Made by a program: the position numbers and the translations under genes. 32,969 nt of DNA from Puniceispirillum sp965657105 (GTDB lineage: Bacteria > Pseudomonadota > Alphaproteobacteria > Puniceispirillales > Puniceispirillaceae), in assembly GCF_965657105.1 (NCBI RefSeq), contig NZ_CBFHNB010000018.1, positions 1-32,969 on the forward strand. The letters are read 5' to 3'. Shown in pieces: positions 7,737 through 15,288 of the stretch. Every line of letters begins with the position of its first letter. Positions within the stretch are counted from its first letter, which is position 1. Below the pieces are notes generated by a model. That model did no database searches. It was not told where the DNA came from and saw nothing but the letters and a program-made list of their open reading frames with translations.

Positions 7737-9043
7737 TCGGCAGCCTCTCCATAAGGTACATTCTGCCCTCCATAGCGGCGCACTCTGATATTGGCTTGTT
7801 CAGCATGGCCGACAAACCCTTCGAGCATACAAAGACGTGAACAATAGGCACCCACGGCAACCGCGGCTTCATCTGTCGTCACTTTCTGATAGGAATGTGT
7901 TTTCAGATATTTACCAACCCACAGCCCACCTGTATAGCGACCGGCCTTTTTGGTGGGCAGCGTATGGTTGGTGCCAATCACCTTGTCCCCATTGGCAACA
8001 TTCGTCCGCGGCCCAAGGAACAGCGCGCCATAGCATGTCATATTCTCAAGGAACCAGTCATCGCGGTCGGTCATTACCTGCACATGTTCCGACGCAATAT
8101 CATCGGCCACCTCAAGCATCTCATCATAGCTATCACAGACAATGACTTCGCCATAATCACGCCAACTTACCGACGCTGTATCGGCGGTGGGCAGTATCTC
8201 CAGAATACGGTCAATTTCCGCCAGCGTTTCGCGCGCCAGCTTCTCCGAATTGGTCAACAACACGGCTGGTGAATTATAGCCATGCTCGGCCTGACCTAAA
8301 AGATCGGTAGCGCATAATTCAGCATCTACAGTATCATCGGCAATCACCATCGTTTCGGTCGGTCCGGCAAATAAATCAATGCCGACACGGCCAAATAACT
8401 GCCGCTTAGCTTCGGCCACAAAGGCATTACCTGGGCCGACCAGCATATGCACAGGGTCAATCGTTTCGGTGCCAATGGCCATCGCCCCAACCGCCTGAAT
8501 ACCACCCAGCACATAAATTTCATGCGCACCGCCCATATGCATGGCCGCAATCACTGCGGGATTGGGCTTACCTTCAAAAGGCGGCGTCATCGCAACAATA
8601 CGTGGCACCCCGGCAACTGATGCTGTCAGAACCGACATATGCGCCGAAGCCACCATTGGAAATTTACCGGCTGGAACGTAACAGCCGACTGATTGTACGG
8701 GAATGTTTTTATGCCCCAGAATAACACCAGGCATGGTTTCGACTTCAACATCCTGCATCGACGCGCGTTGAATTTCGGCAAAAGCACGCACTTGTGCCTG
8801 TGCAAATTTGATATCTTCCATATCGCGCGGCGGAACGTCGTCAATTAGCGCTTGAATCTCTTCGGCACTCAGCCGAAAACTTGGCGGCGTAAAGTTATCA
8901 AATTTTTCGGCTAGATCACGCACTGCCGCATCACCACGCACTTCAATATCTGCCAGACTGCGCTCAACAACGTCACGCACCTTGGCGTCATCTTCTGACC
9001 GTTCGGTTTGTGGTTTGCCCGATTTTAGATAGGTGATTGCCAT
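7733..9043 (-). CDS. Histidinol-dehydrogenase-family enzyme, probably a catabolic (HpsN-like) alcohol-to-acid dehydrogenase
   Basis: 436 residues. HisD-fold residues are conserved: Gln251 and His254 in GQAEHGYNS (Zn), Glu319-His320 in ASEHVQV (the base/His pair), Asp353 and His360 in GDKVIGTNHTLPT, and His413 in MLEGFVGHAEQ. The segment GRYTGGLWVGKYLKTHSYQ resembles what I recall of sulfopropanediol 3-dehydrogenase (HpsN) rather than biosynthetic HisD. No other his genes are present, and it sits between ABC transporter, NTF2-like and SDR genes. A good ribosome-binding site (aaggagtagatc) precedes the ATG. The expected reaction is NAD-dependent four-electron oxidation of a primary alcohol to a carboxylate. 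Whether the substrate is a sulfonate or another polyol is undecided. Confidence 0.88.
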   Translation of the reverse strand: MAITYLKSGKPQTERSEDDAKVRDVVERSLADIEVRGDAAVRDLAEKFDNFTPPSFRLSAEEIQALIDDVPPRDMEDIKFAQAQVRAFAEIQRASMQDVEVETMPGVILGHKNIPVQSVGCYVPAGKFPMVASAHMSVLTASVAGVPRIVAMTPPFEGKPNPAVIAAMHMGGAHEIYVLGGIQAVGAMAIGTETIDPVHMLVGPGNAFVAEAKRQLFGRVGIDLFAGPTETMVIADDTVDAELCATDLLGQAEHGYNSPAVLLTNSEKLARETLAEIDRILEILPTADTASVSWRDYGEVIVCDSYDEMLEVADDIASEHVQVMTDRDDWFLENMTCYGALFLGPRTNVANGDKVIGTNHTLPTKKAGRYTGGLWVGKYLKTHSYQKVTTDEAAVAVGAYCSRLCMLEGFVGHAEQANIRVRRYGGQNVPYGEAAE

Positions 9044-9046
9044 GAT

Positions 9047-9601
9047 CTACTCCTTACTCGCGCCGGAAGCTTTCGCTGGCCGCGGTGGCGTCGCCTCGCC
9101 GCGGTCATAGATTTCCCAGCCTTTACCATTAAAAACATCAACACCCAGCTGTGCCATCACATGCGGAAAATCGACCATCACCCAATTATCAGCAATTTTG
9201 CCATCTGCCACTTTCCAGAAATCCATATACCGGATTTCAACGCGTTTGCCGGTGGCGGCAATACCCATGAAATCGCCTGAATGCACCGCTTCCTGACGCC
9301 CGAACGCAGCTGCCCATTCCCCCATGAATAGCCGTGCTTCATCAATACATACCTTGTCGGAAAAGGCTGCTTGAAATGGGCGTTGCCAATTATCCTGAAA
9401 GGCCTGCAGACCCATTTTAGTGCCGCAGCCCTGATTACCCATCCACCGAAAGCTTTCGGCAAAAAAAACACCTATATCATCGATACGATGATCATTCAGA
9501 CCATCAACCATACCTTCGATCACCCGCCGTGTGTCATCAGTCTTCGCCATATCGGTATCACGGGTTAGCATCGCTTGTTCTGGTCTGGCATTTGTCGACA
9601 T
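9047..9601 (-). CDS. Single-domain NTF2/SnoaL-like protein
   Basis: 184 residues from the ATG at 9601 (MSTNARPEQ). An ATG at 9649 would lie inside the ATPase gene, so it is rejected. The C-terminal half has the signature shared with the two-domain paralogues at 14091-15152 and 15289-16395: a DFWK..DGKIADNWVMVDFPHVMAQLGVDV-type stretch (about 130-160). Here the motif WMGNQGCGT replaces WYGPAGIGT. The N-terminal 40 residues are probably disordered. It lies 13 bp after the ATPase gene and 3 bp before the HisD-like gene, inside the operon. SnoaL-like proteins are cyclases, isomerases, hydratases or binding proteins. Function unknown, but the family's expansion in this locus suggests a central role. 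Confidence 0.8.
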   Translation of the reverse strand: MSTNARPEQAMLTRDTDMAKTDDTRRVIEGMVDGLNDHRIDDIGVFFAESFRWMGNQGCGTKMGLQAFQDNWQRPFQAAFSDKVCIDEARLFMGEWAAAFGRQEAVHSGDFMGIAATGKRVEIRYMDFWKVADGKIADNWVMVDFPHVMAQLGVDVFNGKGWEIYDRGEATPPRPAKASGASKE

Positions 9602-9614
9602 AAACTGTTTTTCC

Positions 9615-10661
9615 CTATTTCTGAATACGTGTGCCGGTCGTGACATCAAACAGGTGACAGATCGATGCCGGCACTGAAATTGTCACAGGATCACCAATTG
9701 CGCTGCGGACATCCTTATGCGCCTTGACCGAAACCATCGCGCCACCAGCCTTTACCGTCAGCATCGTTGCATCACCCAGCAATTCGGCTGAATAGACAGG
9801 TGCCTTGATGGCACCGGTTTTACCAAGACTGGCATCTTCAGCGCGAAAGCCAAGACGCACAGGGCCATCTGCACCTTTCAGGCCTTTGACTGTGATATTC
9901 TCGCCGTTAAAGACCCCACCTTTCAAATGACCTGTCAGCAAATTCATCGCCGGATTGCCAATGAAACTGGCCACAAAGTCATTCGCGGGCATGTCATAAA
10001 TTTCGGTTGGCGTGCCAATCTGCTGGACAATTCCTTGATTCATAACCACCACACGGTCAGCCAGCGTCATCGCTTCAATCTGGTCATGCGTTACATACAC
10101 CGTTGTCACCTTTAACTGATGATGCAGATGTTTGATCTGCGCACGGGTGGATACCCGCAGCTTTGCATCCAGATTGGACAAAGGTTCATCCATCAGAAAT
10201 ACATTCGGTTCGCGCACAATAGCCCGTGCCAAGGCCACACGCTGGCGCTGGCCACCTGATAATTCTGACGGCTTGCGATGCAGAAATGCGGTCAATTCGA
10301 CCATCTGTGCGGCGCGCATAACCCTTTCGTCATGCTCAGCCCGATCGACTTTGCGCACATGCAGGGGAAAGCGGATATTTTCATAGACATTCATATGCGG
10401 ATACAGGCCATATGACTGGAACACCATGGCAATATCACGATCCTTTGGCTCAAGATGATTAACCACCTTGCCATCGATACTGATATCGCCTTCTGTAATC
10501 TCCTCAAGTCCGGCGATCATCCGCATGGTTGTTGTCTTGCCACAGCCAGACGGGCCCAACAGCACCAGAAACTCTTCGTCCTGAATCTGCAGATCAAAAC
10601 TGTCCACGGCAACAAAGTCACCCCAGCGTTTAGTCAGATTGTTCAGCGTAATACTCGCCAT
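9615..10661 (-). CDS. ABC transporter ATP-binding protein, MalK/UgpC type
   Basis: 348 residues from the ATG at 10661 (MASITLNNLTKRW), preceded by ggagataagg; the longer in-frame start at 10688 would overlap the permease gene. Walker A is GPSGCGKTT (about 37-45), the signature LSGGQRQRVALARA (about 134-147), Walker B VFLMDEPLSNLDAKLR, and the switch His is in VTHDQIEAM. A C-terminal TOBE/regulatory domain (about 235-348, with VRLGFRAEDASL) marks the CUT1 carbohydrate importer class. It powers the two permeases encoded immediately upstream. A dedicated ATPase in the operon means the importer is complete. Confidence 0.95.
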   Translation of the reverse strand: MASITLNNLTKRWGDFVAVDSFDLQIQDEEFLVLLGPSGCGKTTTMRMIAGLEEITEGDISIDGKVVNHLEPKDRDIAMVFQSYGLYPHMNVYENIRFPLHVRKVDRAEHDERVMRAAQMVELTAFLHRKPSELSGGQRQRVALARAIVREPNVFLMDEPLSNLDAKLRVSTRAQIKHLHHQLKVTTVYVTHDQIEAMTLADRVVVMNQGIVQQIGTPTEIYDMPANDFVASFIGNPAMNLLTGHLKGGVFNGENITVKGLKGADGPVRLGFRAEDASLGKTGAIKAPVYSAELLGDATMLTVKAGGAMVSVKAHKDVRSAIGDPVTISVPASICHLFDVTTGTRIQK

Positions 10662-10671
10662 CCTTATCTCC

Positions 10672-11556
10672 CTATCCCTTGACCGCACCAGCCGTCAGGC
10701 CACTTACAATCTGGCGCTGAAAAAACATCACCAGAATAAATAAAGGTGCTGTAGCAGACACAACGGCCGATACCGCATACATGACATTGCCTTCTTCTTG
10801 CGCCGACCCAAGGAAGCTGGCGATTTTGGGCACCATCGTCTGGTTTTCCTGCGACAGTAACAGGCCGGTCAGGGCAAAATCATTATAAGCAAGCAGGAAG
10901 CTGAACAGCCCGGTTGTGATAACGCCTGGCCACATAACCGGAATGATCACATAGCGAAACGCCTGAAACCGCGTGCACCCATCGACCATCGCGCTTTCAT
11001 CCAGATCCTTTGGGATGTTCTGGAAAAAGGAATGCAGCATCCATAATGTGAACGGTTGATTGATAGCCACCATGACCACAATCGTCGTGCCCAGATACCC
11101 GTAAAGATTAAGCTGGAAAAACGGCAGAAGATAACCCGACACAAGCGTGATATGCGGCATGGCACGAAATATCAGCGCAATAATCAACACCCAGAACGCA
11201 TAGCGGTAGCCTGATCGCGACAAGGCATAGCCACCAAGCGTGCCAAGGGTCAATGAAATAGCCACAACCGAAAAGGTCATAATCATCGTATTCACCGATG
11301 ACCGCCAGAATTCTTCCTCTATCCAGGCACCTTCATAGCCATTGCCGGTGAAATAGCTGCCTGTTTCAGCCATCGTGAACACACCATATAGCGCGTTCTG
11401 CCAATCCAGCTTTGAAAAAAAGTCTGCTTGAACTTTAAAGCTGCCCCAAAGCGTCCACAGAAACGGCACCGCCGCAATAGCCAGCCATATCAATAAAAAG
11501 GCCATAGCCGCGATTGACAGAAATGACAGCGGCTTGCGTGAAGCGACAATACTCAT
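10672..11556 (-). CDS. ABC transporter permease, MalG-like (CUT1)
   Basis: 294 residues from the ATG at 11556, which overlaps the stop of the first permease as ATGA; the alternative start at 11580 lies inside that gene. Six membrane segments are expected, the first at about 15-38 (LSIAAMAFLLIWLAIAAVPF). The cytoplasmic EAA loop reads DESAMVDGCTRFQAFRYVIIP, which contacts the ATPase. The large periplasmic segment after helix 1 and the EAA sequence identify the MalG-type inner-membrane subunit. It ends 10 bp before the ATPase gene start. Confidence 0.93.
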   Translation of the reverse strand: MSIVASRKPLSFLSIAAMAFLLIWLAIAAVPFLWTLWGSFKVQADFFSKLDWQNALYGVFTMAETGSYFTGNGYEGAWIEEEFWRSSVNTMIMTFSVVAISLTLGTLGGYALSRSGYRYAFWVLIIALIFRAMPHITLVSGYLLPFFQLNLYGYLGTTIVVMVAINQPFTLWMLHSFFQNIPKDLDESAMVDGCTRFQAFRYVIIPVMWPGVITTGLFSFLLAYNDFALTGLLLSQENQTMVPKIASFLGSAQEEGNVMYAVSAVVSATAPLFILVMFFQRQIVSGLTAGAVKG

Positions 11557-12584
11557 GCGCGCGCTCCATGTGTCCGCCATGTACGGATCAGAACCGGCGT
11601 CAACAGAATACAGACGCCAATAATTGTCAAAAGTGACGTTGCCGCCGCCGACCCAAACAGAATATTACCGTCGGTTCCGCGCAGGTCATTATAGATAATC
11701 CACGATAATGATGTCGCGCTGGCTTCGGCACTGAAACTGATAATCGGCTCAAAGACGCGGAAATTATCCATCAACTGCATTAATGAAATAAACACCACCA
11801 GCGGCAACAGATGCGGGACAATAACATAGCGTACCTGCTCCCAGCGATTGGCACCGTCAACCATGGCGCTTTCCAGCGTATCTTGCGGCACGGTTTGCAA
11901 ACCCGCATAGAAAACGATGAATGAAAAAGGTGCCGAGTGCCAGACGCCATAAACGATCAAAGTGACCCATGTCAGCGTGGGTGATGCTTTGAGTGATAAA
12001 TCGGGATTATCGAAAATAAGCTGCAAAGTCCCACCGATCACGCCATCAGCGTCAATCATCCAGAACAGAATAAGCGACCCAATCAATGGGGTGACAATCA
12101 TCGGCAGTAAAGATACGAAAATGGTTGGACCTTTAAAAAAAGATGGCAAGCGGTTTACCGCCAATGCCACAAAAAACCCCAAAATAATAACAAAAGGCGT
12201 AACCACGAATGTATAGGTCAGCGTAAAGCTAAGCGCTTTGTAAAAGGGCAGGTTCAAAACCTTGGAGATGAATTCACCAAGATCAGCTCGGTTATCCCAC
12301 GCTTGTGAAATTTCAGCCGACGCCAGATGATTACGGTTCAAATAGGTGCCAAAGCCGTTGAACTGGCCAAGTGGCTGTGCTTCACGCAATGCTGCGGTTG
12401 CTTGCGGATCAATCTTTTGAACCGTTGTGCATCCAAAGGGACCACAATTTTCCACCTCAACAAAAACCTGCTCATGCGCAACGTATAACGACTGCACGGC
12501 AACTGATACGATCGGCAAGGCAATAAACAGAAGCATTGCAAGTGCAGACGGCCAGATAAAGCTCATAAATGTACGATGTGGCAT
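11553..12584 (-). CDS. ABC transporter permease, MalF/UgpA-like (CUT1)
   Basis: 343 residues with a hydrophobic N-terminal segment (FIWPSALAMLLFIALPIVSVAV, about 9-30), a periplasmic insert of about 90 residues, and further helices such as TYTFVVTPFVIILGFFVALAV. The EAA loop is ESAMVDGANRWEQVRYVIVP, followed by further helices. It forms the heterodimeric channel with the next gene, to which it is coupled by ATGA overlap. It is separated from the binding-protein gene by 62 bp holding a perfect 10-bp stem-loop, so it is probably translated at a lower level than the binding protein. Confidence 0.93.
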   Translation of the reverse strand: MPHRTFMSFIWPSALAMLLFIALPIVSVAVQSLYVAHEQVFVEVENCGPFGCTTVQKIDPQATAALREAQPLGQFNGFGTYLNRNHLASAEISQAWDNRADLGEFISKVLNLPFYKALSFTLTYTFVVTPFVIILGFFVALAVNRLPSFFKGPTIFVSLLPMIVTPLIGSLILFWMIDADGVIGGTLQLIFDNPDLSLKASPTLTWVTLIVYGVWHSAPFSFIVFYAGLQTVPQDTLESAMVDGANRWEQVRYVIVPHLLPLVVFISLMQLMDNFRVFEPIISFSAEASATSLSWIIYNDLRGTDGNILFGSAAATSLLTIIGVCILLTPVLIRTWRTHGARA

Positions 12585-12609
12585 GGTTCAAATCTTTAAT
12601 AAATAGAGG

Positions 12610-12634
12610 CTGGAGAGAGACCGGCTCTCTCCAG
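12610..12634 (-). promoter_or_regulatory. Intercistronic stem-loop between binding-protein and permease genes
   Basis: A perfect 10-bp inverted repeat (CTGGAGAGAG at 12610-12619 and CTCTCTCCAG at 12625-12634) with a 5-nt loop lies in the gap after the binding-protein stop. On the minus-strand transcript it is followed by CCTCTATTTATT, not a clean U-run, so it is more likely an mRNA-stabilising or partially terminating hairpin than a full terminator. Such hairpins after binding-protein genes commonly give the excess of binding protein over membrane subunits. The structure is seen directly; the role is inferred. Confidence 0.7.
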
Positions 12635-12646
12635 TCAATAAGCTTC

Positions 12647-13894
12647 CTAGAGGAAACCCTTTTCTTTGGCTGCCGCACGATACGCAGCTTCAATATCGGC
12701 AAGTGCTTGTTCTGCACTTTCTTTGCCTTGTAGGAAGTCAGCAAGCTCGCTACCTGCCGCGCCATGTAATGCGCCCATATAAGGCAACATCGGATAAGGT
12801 AATGCCGCGCCTTTGGCTGTTGCGATCACACCAACACCTGCCGCTCGTGCCGGAACGCCGTCCATCAGCCAGTTAGCCTTATCAACATTGGCTTTTGCCA
12901 TCTCAGGTGAAATACCCACCATGATCGCCTTGAATGTGGCTTCGGCATCAGCATCCGAGATATTTCTGGCAATCGCGAAACCGTCCCACCATAAAGTCGA
13001 TGCTGGTGTTGATCCACCAGCAACAGTCGGGGCACTGGCAAATTTTGTGTTATTTTCGATGTCAGCAGTAGAGCCCTCACCGTCGGTCACGGCACCTGCG
13101 CGTGAACCCCACAGATTTGTCATGGCAACATTGCCAGCTTCCCATGACGCCTGCACAGCGTTTGAGTCATGCGTCAGAAAGTCAGGATTCATATATTCGC
13201 TAAGTGCCTTCATCATATTCAATGTGGCAACACCTTTGGCGTTATTGATCGCTGGCTCGGCAGACCCCGGCTTAAAGAATGACCCGCCATGACCAAGATA
13301 CATATTGACGAATTCTTCACCCAGATTCCAGCCAGCCTTGTATGTGCCAGCAATAGGATAATCCATTAAACCTTTGCTTTTGATGGCCTTGGCCGCGGCC
13401 AGAACATCATCATAACTTGCAGGCACACCAACACCTGCCGCATCAAGAATATCCTGACGATAGAACAGATGCTGAGCATTCGCCATGAAGGCAATCGCCA
13501 TCACATTGCCATCAACGGTGATCAATTGTGACTTGGCAATGCCCTGACCATATTTTGCAACATAGTCATTCAACGGACGCACAAGATCATCATTCATCAG
13601 CGAGACAAGCGTGCTGTTGGTCGCATGAGACGTGGTATATTCAGCTGGGTTAGCTGTCATAGCCGCAACGATCAAATCTTTATAATCCTTATTCAGATTC
13701 ACGGTCACTGACGCGCCATCACCATCACATTTCATGGCTGCTGCAGATACGGCCTGTGAGGCAGGAAAATCATTTGCAATAATCCGCACTGAACCAGACG
13801 TGATTCCACAACCAGCAAAGGCCGAAGATGATCCGGCGATTACAACAGCGCCAGTCAATGCCATTTTCAGTGCAATTTTCGACAACATGTTCAT
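12647..13894 (-). CDS. ABC transporter extracellular solute-binding protein (CUT1, MalE-like)
   Basis: 415 residues with a Sec signal peptide: a short basic start, a hydrophobic core MALTGAVVIAGSSSAFA, and probable cleavage after AFA at about residue 27. The mature protein has the family 1 binding-protein layout, including NSTLVSLMNDDLVRPLNDYVAKYG, FMANAQHLFYRQDILDAAGV (the conserved Y..D.L...G region) and TLWWDGFAIARN. It delivers the substrate to the two permeases. The start at 13894 is supported by gggagaaagttt. It is the first gene of the long minus-strand operon, preceded by a possible -10 box and a LacI-type operator. Family 1 proteins usually bind sugars or polyols; the actual ligand is unknown. 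Confidence 0.93.
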   Translation of the reverse strand: MNMLSKIALKMALTGAVVIAGSSSAFAGCGITSGSVRIIANDFPASQAVSAAAMKCDGDGASVTVNLNKDYKDLIVAAMTANPAEYTTSHATNSTLVSLMNDDLVRPLNDYVAKYGQGIAKSQLITVDGNVMAIAFMANAQHLFYRQDILDAAGVGVPASYDDVLAAAKAIKSKGLMDYPIAGTYKAGWNLGEEFVNMYLGHGGSFFKPGSAEPAINNAKGVATLNMMKALSEYMNPDFLTHDSNAVQASWEAGNVAMTNLWGSRAGAVTDGEGSTADIENNTKFASAPTVAGGSTPASTLWWDGFAIARNISDADAEATFKAIMVGISPEMAKANVDKANWLMDGVPARAAGVGVIATAKGAALPYPMLPYMGALHGAAGSELADFLQGKESAEQALADIEAAYRAAAKEKGFL

Positions 13895-13991
13895 AAACTT
13901 TCTCCCTAAAATCTTATTTTGATCAAACTACGGCTAAATGCCGTATAAAGCCTAAGCACGAAATACCACCTAAGCAGAACTCTTCATAAAC

Positions 13992-14008
13992 TTTGAATAC
14001 GTATGCAA
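13992..14008 (-). promoter_or_regulatory. Putative LacI-type operator, site A (transporter operon)
   Basis: On the minus strand this reads TTGCATACGTATTCAAA. The 16 bp TTGCATACGTATTCAA form a near-perfect palindrome (TTG-x-ATACGTAT-x-CAA) with the central CpG typical of LacI/GalR operators. It starts about 10 bp downstream of a possible -10 box and ends about 100 bp before the binding-protein ATG, a classic repressor position. Site B at 15254-15270 matches it at 16 of 17 positions. Confidence 0.7.
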
Positions 14009-14017
14009 GAAATGTAA

Positions 14018-14023
14018 AGTATA
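14018..14023 (-). promoter_or_regulatory. Possible -10 box of the transporter/catabolic operon
   Basis: The minus strand reads TATACT, a good -10 match, which would place transcription start at about 14011, immediately before operator site A. The expected -35 region (about 14041-14046) is AT-rich with no good TTGACA match, so the promoter would be weak or need an activator. Confidence 0.4.
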
Positions 14024-14090
14024 AAGTCGTCCGAGTGATTATTTATAAAATGACTATCTATTTTACACCATCCGCCGGAAAAAGATCAGC

Positions 14091-15152
14091 TCAGGATGGC
14101 TTAGTCTCAAAGAATCGGCGGTTTGGTCCATAGGGGTTTGCCGAGGTCATCGCCCGCATCCGCGCCAGCACATCAACACCAAGCTGGCTATATACATGCA
14201 ACAGATCGACAAGTACCCAGTTTTCCCTGATCAGCCCCTTTTCACAACGCCAGAAATCAAGGCTTCGCATTGTGATTTTCTGGTTTGCTGGCACGATCCC
14301 AAGGAAACCATCACCACTCATCGTCATCGCCATGCCTGGCCAGGCGGTAACAGCAACATAGTCATGATCGCCGAAAAAATAGCGTTTCCCGGGGCCTGAC
14401 CCACGATCGGGCATCCCTGCCAAAAACGGCATTTGATGCCAGTTGCGAAAGCCGGAAACACCCCGGCCTGTGCCTATACCTGCTGGCCCATACCAACTGA
14501 AATGCGGATGCCAGTATCGTTCCAGCTCCATCGCCGCCGCTCCTTCTTCGGCAAATTTGCCCAACCCTGTTAGCATATCCAGAACCAGCTGAATGCTGGC
14601 ATCGGCAGTGTCGCGATGCCATGGCGGCAAAAACAGCCCATCGGCCGTAGCGGGCGCGGGTACCAGCCATTCACGCCCCATACTTGGGCTCATTGGCCAG
14701 ACCCCAGCCTGCATCATCACTTCGGGGATATCCCACAGCGCCTGCATCTCGACCACTTTGCCATTTTCAAAGCGATAAAATTCGTGGAATCGCATGCTGG
14801 TCTGATGACCAGTTGGCGGGATATCCAGAAAAGGCGCCATAAAGGTGCCGGTGTAATAGCCACAGCACCCTACCCAGTCGCTGCTGCTGCCGTCATCTTC
14901 TCTCGCCGCGCCCGCCATCACCAGATAATCGCGCCGCTCGAGATCCGGAAAAGCCTGATAAAGCGGCATCAAGGCTTGCTCCATCAACCCGTCTGGTCCG
15001 GCTAGCGTTTCAAAGGGGTGCGCCAGATGCACAACCGCATCTGGGGCAAACAATGCGGCAATCTCGGCGCGCACACCCGCCGGTGTAAAGTCATACATGG
15101 CTTGGCGCAAAGGGGTGATATGTTCTTTGTGAAGAGCATGTTGTGATGTCAT
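14091..15152 (-). CDS. Two-domain NTF2/SnoaL-like protein (paralogue 1)
   Basis: 353 residues with two NTF2-like domains, about 20-165 and 195-335. The first has AALFAPDAVVHLAHPFETLAG and LYQAFPDLERRDYLVM. The second has FSWYGPAGIGTGRGVSGFRNWHQMPF and LDFWRCEKGLIRENWVLVDL, followed by the YSQLGVDV helix. It is clearly paralogous over its whole length to the divergent gene at 15289-16395, and its second half resembles the single-domain protein at 9047-9601. It is transcribed away from operator site B. Its stop lies nearly 200 bp before the binding-protein start, so it is a separate unit. It is predicted soluble with no signal peptide. Enzymatic isomerase, hydratase or cyclase activity is possible; the function is unknown. 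Confidence 0.8.
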   Translation of the reverse strand: MTSQHALHKEHITPLRQAMYDFTPAGVRAEIAALFAPDAVVHLAHPFETLAGPDGLMEQALMPLYQAFPDLERRDYLVMAGAAREDDGSSSDWVGCCGYYTGTFMAPFLDIPPTGHQTSMRFHEFYRFENGKVVEMQALWDIPEVMMQAGVWPMSPSMGREWLVPAPATADGLFLPPWHRDTADASIQLVLDMLTGLGKFAEEGAAAMELERYWHPHFSWYGPAGIGTGRGVSGFRNWHQMPFLAGMPDRGSGPGKRYFFGDHDYVAVTAWPGMAMTMSGDGFLGIVPANQKITMRSLDFWRCEKGLIRENWVLVDLLHVYSQLGVDVLARMRAMTSANPYGPNRRFFETKPS

Positions 15153-15253
15153 GTAAACCCCCTTTGCCAGCGACGCCCATAATGTGAAGCCAGCTTACTG
15201 ATGATCAAACCTGCCCAAACCTAGACAGCAATCAAAAACTTTGGCAAGAGTTT

Positions 15254-15270
15254 TTGCATACCTATTCAAA
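15254..15270 (+). promoter_or_regulatory. Putative LacI-type operator, site B (divergent NTF2-like genes)
   Basis: The plus strand reads TTGCATACCTATTCAAA, identical to site A (on its minus strand) except for C instead of G at position 9, which loses the central CpG. It lies in the 136-bp gap between the divergent NTF2-like genes and overlaps a possible -35/-10 pair for the plus-strand gene (TTGGCA at 15241-15246, TATTCA at 15263-15268). A second, overlapping inverted repeat, ACCTATTCAAAATAGGT (15260-15276), shares its right half. Confidence 0.65.
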
Positions 15271-15288
15271 ATAGGTCATGGTAAAGTT

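Noticed and set aside
7733..9043. Biosynthetic histidinol dehydrogenase (hisD)
   Set aside because: No his genes nearby, catabolic operon context and divergent C-terminal motif argue against it.
15241..15288. TTG start extending the plus-strand NTF2-like gene upstream
   Set aside because: It would put operator B and the promoter inside the coding region, and the extra residues are not conserved with the paralogue.
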